From the NCBI GenBank assembly GCA_016190005.1, contig JACPRK010000085.1:1-39656 (forward strand): 39,656 nt of DNA, in the 5' to 3' direction. Origin of the DNA: Candidatus Wallbacteria bacterium (GTDB taxonomy: Bacteria > Muiribacteriota > UBA6191 > JACPRK01). A program made the translations under genes and the position numbers. Of this stretch, positions 6,962-16,900 are shown piece after piece; position 1 is the stretch's first letter; each line of letters starts with the position of its first letter. The notes below the pieces were generated by a model. The model did not search any database, was not told the DNA's origin, and was given only the letters and a program-made list of their open reading frames with translations.

Positions 6962-9900
6962 ATGAGTTTCCGCACGCGACTGCTGCTCCTGAATCTCGTC
7001 GGCTGCCTCTTACCCCTAGTGGTGCTTGGAGCGTTGCATTACCGATCGGTCAAGCAGACCAACGAACGCGTTTTGCTGATCGATTTGAGAAACCAGGTAG
7101 ACCAGCAGGCGCGCGTGGTGGCCGAGTGGATCAGGCGACTCGAACTGGCTCTCGACTCCACAGCCAAGTCGACCATCTTGCGCGAGTCGTGGCAGCGCCT
7201 TCTCCTGACGCCCTCCGAAGACGACGAGTACTTTCCGCAGCTCTACGCCCTGGCGAAGAACCTCAGCCTGATGCTGGCCAACAGCCAGGACGGAATCGAC
7301 GAGATCTTCCTGGCTCACCCCTCAACCAACGAGATCCTCGTCTCCAACGACTCCAACACGATCGGACGAAAGCTCGCGGAGCTCGGCATTCGATCGGGTG
7401 GGAAGCCGGCAGGTATGCACCGCACGTCCGCGATTCCGTCGCGCATGCCCATGACCGACGAGACCGGCCGCCAGGTGAAGGGCGTTCCGATGTGCTACGT
7501 GACGGGAGTCCTGGCCGGCGAGAAGCAGCCGCTGGCCACCCTCGGCTTTCGCGTGAACCTGACCGTGCTGCAGCGCCTGCAGCGAAATGGCTGGGCCCGC
7601 GCCGAGAAGACGGATGCCGGAGAGCTGGCATCCCGCGTCTACCTCGTCGACGAGAAGGGACGCTTCTTGACCCGCTCGCACGAGCAACCGGCGGTCGCGT
7701 CCTCGCTGGCCGGGGGGGGCATCTCTTCCCTGGATCAGTCGCTCGCGACCAGCTCCGGGGTACCGATGACCTACGCCTTCGAACAGTGCGGCCGGCTGCT
7801 GGCGCGAGAATCCGGGGCCCGGACGTCGAACCTCGAAGGCTATCGCGACCACCGAGGTGTCTCCGTCATCGGTGCTTGGCTTCCCGTCGCGAACTCGGGC
7901 TGGTTCACCATTGCCGAAATGCCCGCCGAGGCAGCCCGCGGCCCGCTGCGAAGGGTTCTACAGGACTTGATGGTGCTGCTCGTGACGCTGGTGGTGTTGA
8001 GTCTCCTCATCGTCATGCGCGTGAGCCGGGCCGTGGCCCGCCCGCTGGTCGCTTTGACCCAGGCCGCTAGTCGCCTCTCGGCTGGCGAACGCGGGGTCCG
8101 GTGCGGCCTGGCGGGGACCGACGAGATCGGGCAGCTGTCGCGCGCCTTCGACTCGATGGCCGCCGCGGTCGAGAACTCGGTGGCGGAGTTGACCCGCCGC
8201 GAGGAGGAAGCGCGGCACCTGGCCGAGGTTGCCACGCGCACCAGCGCCAACCTGCAAGAGGAGATGGAGCAGCGAGCTCAGGCGCAGGACAAGCTCAAGA
8301 GGGCCGCGGTCGAGTTGGAGACCAAGTCTCGCGAGCTGGCCGACGAATCCTGGCTGCGGACCAACGTGGCGAGCCTCACGACGAGGCTGCAGCGGGCCGG
8401 GAACGTCCGCGAAGCCGCGCGCACGGCAATCGCGGAGCTGGCCCCTCATGTCGAAGCGTGCGCGGCAGCGATGCACCTGAGAGAAGAGCCGAACGGAGAG
8501 CCAGTTTTCGTCACGCGCGCCAGCTACGCGTCCTACTTCGACGAGACGGCGCCGCCCACCTATCGGGAGCGCGAGGGTCTGGTCGGAGAATGCGGCGCCG
8601 GCGACGGTCACGAGATCACGGTCGGCGAAGTCCCCCAGAACAGCCTGCGCGTTCGCTCGGGCGCGCTCGACGCCGTGCCGGGACAGGTCTTGCTGTTGCC
8701 GGCTCGATACCAGGGAAAGGTGCACGCGGTCCTGGAGGTGGCTTCGATTCGCAAGTTCACCCAGTTGCAGCGCGCCTTGCTCGTCGAAGTGGCCGACGCG
8801 CTGGGAGTCGCTCTACAAGGCTTCTCCGCTCACGAACGAACGGAGAAGCTGCTGGAGGAGACCCAGTCGATGGCCCAGATGCTCAGCGACAAGCAGGACC
8901 GGCTCCGGGAAGCCAACGCCGACCTGGAGCGAGTCGCCCAGCAGCTGGAGCAGGCCTCCAAGTACAAATCGGAGTTCCTCGCCAACATGAGCCACGAGAT
9001 CCGCACGCCGATGAACGCGATCATCGGTCTGTCCTACCTGGCGCTGAAGGAGGAGTTACCGGACAAGCAGCGGGACCGCGTCGGCAAGATCAGCCAGGCG
9101 GCGAAGTCGCTGTTGGGAATCGTCAACGACGTGCTCGACTTCTCGAAGATCGAAGCGGGCAAGCTCGCTATGGAGACGATCGACTTCGATCTCGACAACG
9201 TGCTGCAGAACCTTCGTACGATCATCTCGCTGAAGACCGAGGAGAAGGGACTCGAGCTCCTCTACCGGGTGCAACCGGACATCACCAAGCACTTGCGCGG
9301 CGATCCCCTGCGGCTCGGTCAAGTGCTCCTGAATCTGGCGACGAACGCGGTCAAGTTCACCAAGGACGGCGAGATCGAAATCTCGGTCCGCCAGCTCACT
9401 CAAGACGAGGGACACATCACGCTCAGCTTCGCCATCCGGGACACCGGCATCGGAATCACGACCGAGCAAGCGTCGAGACTCTTCGGGGCCTTCGAGCAGG
9501 CCGACAGCTCCACGACTCGTCACTTCGGCGGCACAGGATTGGGCCTGGCCATCTCCAAGCGTCTGGTCGAAATGATGGGTGGGAACATCGCCGTGAACAG
9601 CCAGCCCGGCGTCGGAAGCACCTTCAGTTTCGTTGCGCGCTTCGGCAGGAGCTCGGTGAAGCTCGCCTCCGCGGAGAGCATCGTTCCCAAGCTGGCCGGC
9701 TTGCGCACCCTGGTCGTGGACGACAACCCCACTGCCCGCGAGATCGAAGAGACCATGCTCGCCAGCTTCGGGATGGTGTCGCAGAGCGTCGGCTCGGGCG
9801 AGGCGGCACTGTCTGCCATCTCCGGGGCCGCAAATCAGGGCCGGCCGTTCAACGTCGTCCTGATGGACTGGAAGATGCCCGGGTTGGACGGACTGGAGAC

Positions 9901-11233
9901 CACGCGGCTGCTGAATCGCGACCGCAGTTCGGCGGCCGGGCCCGCCGTCGTGATGGTCAGCTCCGCCGCCTCGGATCTGCCTGCCACCGCCTGCCGGGAA
10001 GCCGGAGTGCAGGCCGTGATCGCCAAGCCCATGACGATGTCGTCGCTCCTGGATGGCTTGATGCAGGCGCTCTACGGGAAGTCGGCCGTGATGGACGGGC
10101 CCAGCACGGCGGGCGACGAAGGGCCGTCCATCGCTTCGGACGCCCTGGCGGGCGTGCGGATCCTGGTTGCCGAAGACAACGAGATGAACCGCATGGTCGC
10201 CGGCGAGCTGCTCTCGAGCTGGGGAGCCCAAGTCGCGTTCGCCCACGACGGCCGGGAGTGCGTCGAGAAGGTCCTCCCTGGGCTCTACGACATTGTGCTG
10301 ATGGACGTCCAGATGCCCGAAATGGATGGATACGAGGCCACGCGAGCGCTGAGGGCCCGGGAGGAGCTGGCTGGGCTTCCGATCGTGGGATGCACAGCCA
10401 ATGTCATGGCCGGGGACGCGATGAAGTGTACGGAAGCCGGCATGAACAGCCAGGTAGGCAAGCCCATCCAGCCCAGGGAGCTGTACAACGAGCTCAATCG
10501 CTGGCTGCCGCCCTCCGTGCGGGCCAGGAAGCCGGTGCAGGTTTCCGACGGCTCTCAGTCTGGGCCAACCCGGCCGGCGCCGGAGCCCCTGGAGCCGTTC
10601 TCCCCTCCCCTGACGCCGGCCGGATCGCTCGAGCAGCTCACCTGTCTTGATCTGGCCGCGGGACTCTCTCGAGTGGCGGGAAACCGCGCAATCTTCACCA
10701 AGCTGTTGACGAAGTTTGCCGCGGAACACGCGCAGGGCTGCGAGCCGCTGCGCCGGGCCGTGGCCCAGGGGGGCGTTCAGGAAGCCGGCCGCCGCGCGCA
10801 CTCGATCCGGGGGGTGGCCGGCAACCTCGGCATCATGAGCGTGGCGGGAGCCGCAAAGGCGCTGGAGACCGCGGCCAAGAACGGCGACCTCGTCACGATC
10901 GAGCCCCTGATCGACGATCTGGAGCTGAACCTTGCCGCAGCCCTGGAGGACCTGACGAAGCTCGTCGCGGTCCCCGCGCCGGCCAATGCGGCCGCTGCCA
11001 CGACGTTCCCCGGGCACGATGGAGGCCAGCTGCGCGAGTGCATGGCAACGCTGCGCAGCCGGCTGAAGCAGGGTGACGTTCGGGCCCGGGAGGATCTGGC
11101 CGCGCTGGAGCGGCTGCTGGGCGCGGCGCCGCCCACGGCGTTCACCGCGCTACAGCAGAGGCTCGACGACTTCGACTTCGAAGGCGCCCTGGCCGCGCTC
11201 GGGTCGCTCGAAACGCAGGCGGGGCTTCAGTGA
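6962..11233 (+). CDS. Hybrid sensor histidine kinase (Cache-HAMP-GAF-HisKA-HATPase-REC-REC-Hpt)
   Basis: A 1,423-residue inner-membrane kinase carrying a complete phosphorelay. In order: TM1 (about residues 6-25); a large periplasmic dCache-like sensor (about 30-325); TM2 (about 335-352); HAMP (about 353-405); a coiled coil; a GAF-like domain (about 470-615); HisKA with phosphoacceptor His678 in [11 protein letters not shown]; HATPase with N-box [16 protein letters not shown] and [13 protein letters not shown] (to about 895); REC1 with Asp969 (VLMDWKMPG); REC2 with Asp1115 (VLMDVQMPE); Hpt with His1280 ([13 protein letters not shown]); and an acidic helical C-terminal segment. All key residues are present, so both the kinase and the relay should be active. 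The start is ATG at 6962 with AAAGGA 12 nt upstream. It is divergent from the porin/UrtA-like operon, which makes sensing of the bound solute a reasonable inference. Two neighbouring response-regulator fusions are candidate partners. Confidence 0.94.
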   Translation: MSFRTRLLLLNLVGCLLPLVVLGALHYRSVKQTNERVLLIDLRNQVDQQARVVAEWIRRLELALDSTAKSTILRESWQRLLLTPSEDDEYFPQLYALAKNLSLMLANSQDGIDEIFLAHPSTNEILVSNDSNTIGRKLAELGIRSGGKPAGMHRTSAIPSRMPMTDETGRQVKGVPMCYVTGVLAGEKQPLATLGFRVNLTVLQRLQRNGWARAEKTDAGELASRVYLVDEKGRFLTRSHEQPAVASSLAGGGISSLDQSLATSSGVPMTYAFEQCGRLLARESGARTSNLEGYRDHRGVSVIGAWLPVANSGWFTIAEMPAEAARGPLRRVLQDLMVLLVTLVVLSLLIVMRVSRAVARPLVALTQAASRLSAGERGVRCGLAGTDEIGQLSRAFDSMAAAVENSVAELTRREEEARHLAEVATRTSANLQEEMEQRAQAQDKLKRAAVELETKSRELADESWLRTNVASLTTRLQRAGNVREAARTAIAELAPHVEACAAAMHLREEPNGEPVFVTRASYASYFDETAPPTYREREGLVGECGAGDGHEITVGEVPQNSLRVRSGALDAVPGQVLLLPARYQGKVHAVLEVASIRKFTQLQRALLVEVADALGVALQGFSAHERTEKLLEETQSMAQMLSDKQDRLREANADLERVAQQLEQASKYKSEFLANMSHEIRTPMNAIIGLSYLALKEELPDKQRDRVGKISQAAKSLLGIVNDVLDFSKIEAGKLAMETIDFDLDNVLQNLRTIISLKTEEKGLELLYRVQPDITKHLRGDPLRLGQVLLNLATNAVKFTKDGEIEISVRQLTQDEGHITLSFAIRDTGIGITTEQASRLFGAFEQADSSTTRHFGGTGLGLAISKRLVEMMGGNIAVNSQPGVGSTFSFVARFGRSSVKLASAESIVPKLAGLRTLVVDDNPTAREIEETMLASFGMVSQSVGSGEAALSAISGAANQGRPFNVVLMDWKMPGLDGLETTRLLNRDRSSAAGPAVVMVSSAASDLPATACREAGVQAVIAKPMTMSSLLDGLMQALYGKSAVMDGPSTAGDEGPSIASDALAGVRILVAEDNEMNRMVAGELLSSWGAQVAFAHDGRECVEKVLPGLYDIVLMDVQMPEMDGYEATRALRAREELAGLPIVGCTANVMAGDAMKCTEAGMNSQVGKPIQPRELYNELNRWLPPSVRARKPVQVSDGSQSGPTRPAPEPLEPFSPPLTPAGSLEQLTCLDLAAGLSRVAGNRAIFTKLLTKFAAEHAQGCEPLRRAVAQGGVQEAGRRAHSIRGVAGNLGIMSVAGAAKALETAAKNGDLVTIEPLIDDLELNLAAALEDLTKLVAVPAPANAAAATTFPGHDGGQLRECMATLRSRLKQGDVRAREDLAALERLLGAAPPTAFTALQQRLDDFDFEGALAALGSLETQAGLQ

Positions 11234-11267
11234 GAAGGCGTCCGTGAATAGGGCGCCCTCGTCTCAC
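11230..11267. terminator. Candidate bidirectional terminator hairpin without T-tract
   Basis: The outer arms GTGAGA (11230-11235) and TCTCAC (11262-11267) and inner arms GGCG (11237-11240) and CGCC (11254-11257) form an imperfect hairpin. It contains the stop codons of both convergent kinase genes. There is no T-run on either side, so intrinsic termination is uncertain. Confidence 0.3.
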
Positions 11268-12406
11268 TTGCCGGGTTCGGGGACCGGCAATTGCAGGCGG
11301 AAGATGGAGCCGCCTCCGTCGTTGTCGAGGACTTCCACTGTGCCGTGGTGGGCTGCGGCGGTGAGCTTCACGAAGTGGAGGCCGAGGCCGTAGCCTCGTC
11401 GCGCGGGAGCCCGTCCCAGCTCCTCGGTGAAGAACTTCTGAAAGACCGTCTTGCGCAGCTCCTCGGGCACGCCCGGCCCGCGGTCCGCCACCTGAACCCA
11501 GGCCAGGCCGTCCTTCTTGCGGGCCTCGATCACCACGGCGCTGTCGACAGGTGCGTACCGCACGGCGTTGGTGAGCAAGTTGTCGATGCAACGCCGAATC
11601 AGCCTGCGGTCTCCTTGAATGATGGCGTCATGGTCAGCCGCGAGTTTGAGCTGCACTCTCTTGAGAGCGGCGCTGCCGGCGAAGGCTTCCTGGGCCTCGG
11701 CCGCCACGGGGTTCAGGTCGAACTCCTGCTGCGTCAGGACCAGCTGACCCTTTTCCAGGAGCGTCACGTCGAGGACGCCCTCCAGCAGAGTCACCATGTC
11801 TGCCGCGGCGCGATTGCAGCCGGTCAGGTAGTCGAGCTGCTTCTGCGACGGCGAGTCGCCCAGGGTGGACCGCAAAAGCGAGAGAAAGCCATTGAAGTTG
11901 CCGAGCGGGCTCCGCAGGTCGTGAACGATGAGCTCGAAGAGGTCGTTCTTCACCGAGTCGAGATGACGCAGCTGGTCGACGGCTTGCCTGAGAAACCGAT
12001 CTTGTTGACGCAGACGCGTGAAGGCCGTCACTCGCAAAGAGAGCTCGACCGGGTCGATCGGCTTGGTAAGGAAATCGTCCGCTCCAGCCTTCAGTCCGGT
12101 GTTCTTGTAATGCTGATCGCCCAGCGAGGTGAGCATGAGCACCGGAAGGAAGTTCACGCTTCCCGCGGCTTTGATTCGGCGGCAGGTCTCGAATCCGTCG
12201 ATGCCCGGCATCAAGACGTCGAGAACGACCAGGTCGTATCGGAGACGCTGCAACTCGGCCAGAGCTGCCTCTCCGCTGTCCGCCTCCCCTATGAAATACG
12301 AATCTTCCAGAAGAGCCCGGATCATGGCCCGGTTTATCTCCTCGTCGTCGACGACGAGCACTGAAGGTCGGCCGCTTCCGGCTACGGCCTGAGGATTGAG
12401 GGTCAT
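11264..12406 (-). CDS. Response regulator-histidine kinase fusion (REC-HisKA-HATPase)
   Basis: A soluble 380-residue protein with an N-terminal receiver domain (about residues 14-130; acidic pair DDEE, phosphoacceptor Asp63 in VVLDVLMPGIDG, Lys in FLTKPIDP). It is followed by a HisKA dimerisation domain with His162 in VHDLRSPLGNFNG and an HATPase domain (N-box NLLTNAVRYA, DRGPGVP, GYGLGLHFVKL) to the C-terminus. Such REC-HK proteins relay or modulate signals: the receiver can take phosphate from an upstream kinase and gate its own kinase. No output domain or membrane segment is present. The frame is open to a TTG at 12457 and an ATG at 12439, but the ATG at 12406 has GGAG 7 nt upstream and starts just before the receiver. 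The gene faces the hybrid kinase across a 30-bp gap and is divergent from the cyclase gene, so all three probably belong to one signalling locus (inferred). Confidence 0.9.
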   Translation of the reverse strand: MTLNPQAVAGSGRPSVLVVDDEEINRAMIRALLEDSYFIGEADSGEAALAELQRLRYDLVVLDVLMPGIDGFETCRRIKAAGSVNFLPVLMLTSLGDQHYKNTGLKAGADDFLTKPIDPVELSLRVTAFTRLRQQDRFLRQAVDQLRHLDSVKNDLFELIVHDLRSPLGNFNGFLSLLRSTLGDSPSQKQLDYLTGCNRAAADMVTLLEGVLDVTLLEKGQLVLTQQEFDLNPVAAEAQEAFAGSAALKRVQLKLAADHDAIIQGDRRLIRRCIDNLLTNAVRYAPVDSAVVIEARKKDGLAWVQVADRGPGVPEELRKTVFQKFFTEELGRAPARRGYGLGLHFVKLTAAAHHGTVEVLDNDGGGSIFRLQLPVPEPGK

Positions 12407-12546
12407 GGTCGTGCTCCAGTCACTCACCCTGGCTCCCATATTCGGGCTCAATCCCAACCTAACACGCCTTCGACATCTTTGCTACAGTTGGGGAGAGGCT
12501 GGCAGGCCTCTTCCTTTCAAGGTTTTCGAACGAGCGCGCATAACAT

Positions 12547-13827
12547 ATGCCCCTGGAAACACCGATTGACCGCGCCAAGGTTCTTATCGTCGACGACGAG
12601 TCGAGCAACCTGGAGTTCCTCTGCGCCCTATTGCAGGACGAGTACAACATAACCGTGGCAAAGAGCGGCGCGCAGGCGCTGGCCCGGGCCGCAGCAGACC
12701 CGCCTCCCGACGTCATCGTGCTCGACATATTGATGCCCGAGATGGACGGTTACGAAGTCTGCCGGCGCTTGAAGGCCGACGAACGCACGAGGGACATCCC
12801 GGTCATTTTCGTCACGGCGCTGGACGGCGAGGCAGACGAGGAGAAAGGGTTTGCGCTGGGCGCAGTGGATTACGCCTCGAAGCCCTTCCGGCCGGCAGTG
12901 GTGCGGGCCCGAATCGCGTCGCATGTCCGGCTGAGGCGCACGCAGCGTGAGCTCGAGCTGGAACAGCGGCGAATTCGAACGCTCTTCGGGCGGTTCGTGG
13001 ACCCGAAGCTTGTCGATTCCCTGCTCCGGACGCCCGACGAGAGCATCCTGCTGGCCCGTCACGAACAGGTGAGCGTGCTCTTCGCGGACATCGAGGGCTT
13101 CACATCGCTCTCCGAGCATCGAACGCCCGCTGAGCTCTTCTCGATTCTCGGACGCATTCTGACCGAGCTGACCGAGGAGATCCTGGCGCTCGAGGGAACG
13201 CTCGACAAGTACATCGGCGATGCCATCCTCGCCTTCTGGGGGGCGCCGATGGCCCAGCCCGACCATGCTCGCCGTGCCGTGCAGGCCGCTCTTCGGATGA
13301 GCCGGCGCGCCGCCGAGCTGGGGCTGACGCTTGAGGGAGGGCCGAAGCCGATCGGGCTGCGCATCGGCATCGCCACGGGTCCCGTCGCCGTCGGGGGGGT
13401 CGGCTCACAGCTCCGGTGCGACTACACCGTCATCGGGGATACCGTCAACCTGGCGAGCCGGCTCGAGGGCGCCAACCGGTTCTTCCACACGCGGGTCCTG
13501 GTCTCGGACCGAACTCGGGCCGAAGCCGGGGAGGGGCTTGCCATGCGCACAATCGGTCCCGTGCGCGTCGCGGGCCGGGAAGGGATCGAGCGCATCCACG
13601 AGGTCTTGATCGAATCAGACAGTGCGTCCTACCCCTGGCTGTCGCGTTACGAATCTGCCTACCGCTCGCTCGAGAAGGCCGACAGTCAGGCCGCAATCCA
13701 GCAGCTCGCCGGGCTGATCGTCGACTACGACGACCGCGTCATCCGGGCGCTGCTCGACCGCGCCCTGCGCATGCGAGACCACCACGCTCCACTCGTGGAT
13801 CACTACTACGACATCGCAACCAAGTGA
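12547..13827 (+). CDS. Response regulator with class III adenylate cyclase output
   Basis: A 426-residue cytoplasmic protein that should make cAMP under control of phosphorylation. The receiver domain (about residues 10-125) has VDDES, Asp60 in VLDILMPEMDG and Lys in YASKPFRP. A short helical linker (about 130-165) follows, as in other REC-cyclase signalling helices. The class III cyclase domain (about 175-305) has the first metal Asp181 (FADIEGFTSL), Lys221 and second metal Asp225 in DKYIGDAILAFWGAP, and the transition-state pair Asn301/Arg305 in DTVNLASRLEG. The overall pattern (CDYTVIGDTVNLAS) is that of adenylate rather than guanylate cyclases. All catalytic positions are present. A C-terminal helical extension of about 80 residues is of unknown role. 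The ATG at 12547 is preceded by only a weak ribosome site. No CRP-type receptor gene is in the window. Pairing with the hybrid kinase or REC-HK is inferred from position. Confidence 0.93.
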   Translation: MPLETPIDRAKVLIVDDESSNLEFLCALLQDEYNITVAKSGAQALARAAADPPPDVIVLDILMPEMDGYEVCRRLKADERTRDIPVIFVTALDGEADEEKGFALGAVDYASKPFRPAVVRARIASHVRLRRTQRELELEQRRIRTLFGRFVDPKLVDSLLRTPDESILLARHEQVSVLFADIEGFTSLSEHRTPAELFSILGRILTELTEEILALEGTLDKYIGDAILAFWGAPMAQPDHARRAVQAALRMSRRAAELGLTLEGGPKPIGLRIGIATGPVAVGGVGSQLRCDYTVIGDTVNLASRLEGANRFFHTRVLVSDRTRAEAGEGLAMRTIGPVRVAGREGIERIHEVLIESDSASYPWLSRYESAYRSLEKADSQAAIQQLAGLIVDYDDRVIRALLDRALRMRDHHAPLVDHYYDIATK

Positions 13828-13895
13828 GCCGCGCCAGCGCCGTTCTTGCCGCGGCTGCGAGGAATCGTTACGAGTAGCTCGAAGGGCCAGTCGAC

Positions 13896-13917
13896 CAGGG
13901 CACAAGTAGTCGCCCTG
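13896..13917. terminator. Weak candidate hairpin between convergent genes
   Basis: CAGGGC (13896-13901) pairs perfectly with GCCCTG (13912-13917) around a 10-nt loop, 9 nt downstream of the giant gene's stop and in the 99-bp convergent gap with the cyclase gene. There is no T-tract. The position suits termination but the stem is short. Confidence 0.25.
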
Positions 13918-13926
13918 CCAGCCGCC

Positions 13927-16900
13927 CTACTCGGTCCCCTCGGGGATGACCACCTGGCGCGTGGTGGGAATCGTCACGAGGTAGCCCAGGCCAGTCTGGA
14001 TCTCGAAGAGCGGCGAGCGCTGCGGTACGTGCAGCTCCAGGCGGCCCGTTCCGGCGGCGGCCCGGACGCGGCCGACGAAGCGGACACCAAGCGTGGTGCG
14101 GAGGTCCTCGGAGTCAGAAGGTGAACCGGGTCCTACGATCACTCCGATGAGATGGCTGCCCGCGGCCAGCACGCGCGTCGGCAGTCTGCCGGGCCATGGC
14201 AGCCCGGGAAACTTCAGGGGGGCGGCTGGGCCACGGCGCGTCAGCAGATATCCCTTTCCGGGTTCCAGCGGCGCGTCCTCGCCCGAGCCCGGAAGAAGCG
14301 TGTGGAAGGTCGAGCGCCCGGGCAACTTCTCCCGCGTCGACACCAGGAACGAGGCTTCTGCGGCCTCGAGCAGATCCCGGCAGGAAATAGGCTCGCCGTC
14401 GGACCGCAGGGCCTGGATGGGTGGCGAGATCAAGGTCTTCCCGCGCAGGAGCGAGACGTACCAAGTGCGCGGCGCCATCGCTTCGATCGACACGGTGTCC
14501 GTGGCGCGGCCACCTCGCGCGTCGGAGGCCTCGAAGGCCAAGCGGATGATGCCCGGGGCGGCGGGCGTCAAGGCGACTGCCGGTCCGCTGGAGGCAACTG
14601 TCTGGTTCGCGCCGTCCAACGGGTACCACCTCAGCGAGAGTTGATCGCCGATGTCGTCATCCCTGGCGCTTCCTACCATCCTCAGGGGGAAGCCCACCGC
14701 GGCGAGCCGATCGTCCCCGGCGTCGACGACCGGACTGGAGTTCGCCGTGACCGTGAGCGTCCGGGTGACGACCGCGAAGGCGCCTCTGCCGTCGACGGCC
14801 CTGAGCCGGAGCGCCTTGACGCCCGTGGAAGAGAAGGTCACGAGCGTGCTTGTCGTGGACGGTGAAGCGATGGAGATGCCCGCGCCTGCCGCGATCGACC
14901 AGGCGAGCTTGATCGAATCGCCATCAGGATCTGACGTGCTGGCAGCGTTGTAGACCGCCGTGACCGGCTCACCGTCCGTAAGATAGAGCTCCCCGAGCCC
15001 CGTGAAGGACGCGGTGGGCGACACGTTGGTGGACAGCACCCGGACCTGGGCGACGGCCGCAGGAGTGCGCACGGATGCAGGCAGCGACCCGCCCGTGTTG
15101 GCGTCCCGAGCCTGCAATTCCACGCCGTCGAAGTGCTCCGTGCCCGTAGTGCTGGCGGTGAGATCAAACGAAAGCACGGCCACAGGCGATCCCGACGATG
15201 TCGGCGCCAAGGTCGCGGCCATGGATAGCAGTCCGGTGGTGAAACGCCCCTGGCTGGCGGACAGCCTCGCGGCCGTCAACGTAGCCGCAGCGCCGCCCGT
15301 GTTGCGTACGGCCACCGTGACCAAGAGATGCTCACCGATGGAGACGACTCCCCTGGCCGCCCGAATCGAAACGAGCTCGAGAGCAGGCGGAGACTGGGCG
15401 ACCACCTCGATGGGCTTGGCGAGATTGGTCCTCAGCCTTTCGACTTCGCCGGAGTTGAGGTCGAGGGCATCGACGACCGCACTGGTGAACTTCAGCGTGC
15501 CCACAGCCCTGGGTACCACGCTGTACGTGAACACGACGCTCCTTGGTCGCGTCAACGTGATCGGCTCCACCAGGACCGGTACGTCAGCAGCCGGACCCGA
15601 GGCGACAAGCTGGACCCTCTTGAGCAGGAGCGCGGCGACGCCGCTGTTCTCGAGCGAAGCCGAGACGTCGAAGCGCTGGCCGACCGTGACCGTCGCTCGA
15701 CTGGCAGTCAGGCCGGTCAGCTTCAAGTGTCCTCTGGGCTGCACATCGAGAACCAAGGGCACCGCCGAGTTTCCCGAGATGCGCACCGGGACACCTGTGT
15801 TGCGGTCTCTCGCGGAGACGACGGCAGTGGCGATCCCGCTCCTGCCGCCGGACGCCGCCCCGATCCCCGGGAACTCGAGTGTAAGCAGTCGGACGGCACC
15901 TGGCTTCGTCGCGGGCAGACCGGTCGACAACGCGAGAGGCGGCACCGATAGCTGAGTCGCGTTGTAAACAAGGCTGGCACCTGTTAGGTCGACGGGGGCG
16001 CCGCCGCCGTGGCCAAGCGTCAAGAAGACAGAGAAGCCCTGACCGGTCGTGATGGCTGCCCGCGTCACCGCCGCACTCGGACTCAGCGAAAGAGAGACGA
16101 TGCGCAGCGACGGGGCCGACTGGACCTCGATCGACACGGGTACGGCCCGATTCGCGGCCAGCGGCAGTCGGGCGCCGTCGGTGTCTCTGCTCTCGACGAC
16201 GGCCGTGGAGAGCGTGACCGTTCCCGTCGACCTGGCCGTGGCGGTGAAAGAGTAAGTCGTCGTGGTTCCTAGCCTCGGCAGTGCCGCGAGCTTCGTGCGT
16301 TTCGGAACGGTCAAGATAACGCCCGCCTCCGTCAGGCTCGCGGTCGTCAGCGTGGCGGGGTCCTCCCCGGCGTTACCAAAAGTGACCGTGACCGGGAAGC
16401 TCTGTCCGAGGGTCGCTTCGGTGCGGCCCCCGACGATGGACAGCAACTCGACGGCCGGTGGGGCCCTCACGCGCAGCGACAGGGGCGTGACGGTCGAGGG
16501 CTGCAGGCCTGCGGGCAACTCGGTGTTCGTATCGACACCTGCGACAGCTGCGCCCAGGAGCTCGACAGGCCCTGTCTGAACGGCGGTCGTATCGAGGGCG
16601 AAACGATCCGTCTGCTGGCCGGGAATCTCCCTTGCAAAGCTGGTCGGAGATTGCAGAAGCCGGTTGTTAGACAGCAGCAGAACCACCGAGGTGACTCGGA
16701 CCTTTGCGCCTCCGGCGTTCAGGACATCCACGGTGCACCTCAGGGTCTTCCCGAGGGAGACCGCCAGGGCCGCAGCCCCGATACCTACGACCCTCAGGAC
16801 CGGCGGCTCCTCGATGACGACCTTCGCCGGGGGACTTGCGAGATTCCCGAGCAGCGGGGCCGTCCGAAGTGTGGACGTGTCGACGGCGGCGAAGCTCGCC

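Noticed and set aside
8101..11017. Long alternative frames on both strands over the hybrid kinase gene
   Set aside because: The kinase frame has every expected motif; the alternatives are compositional shadows.
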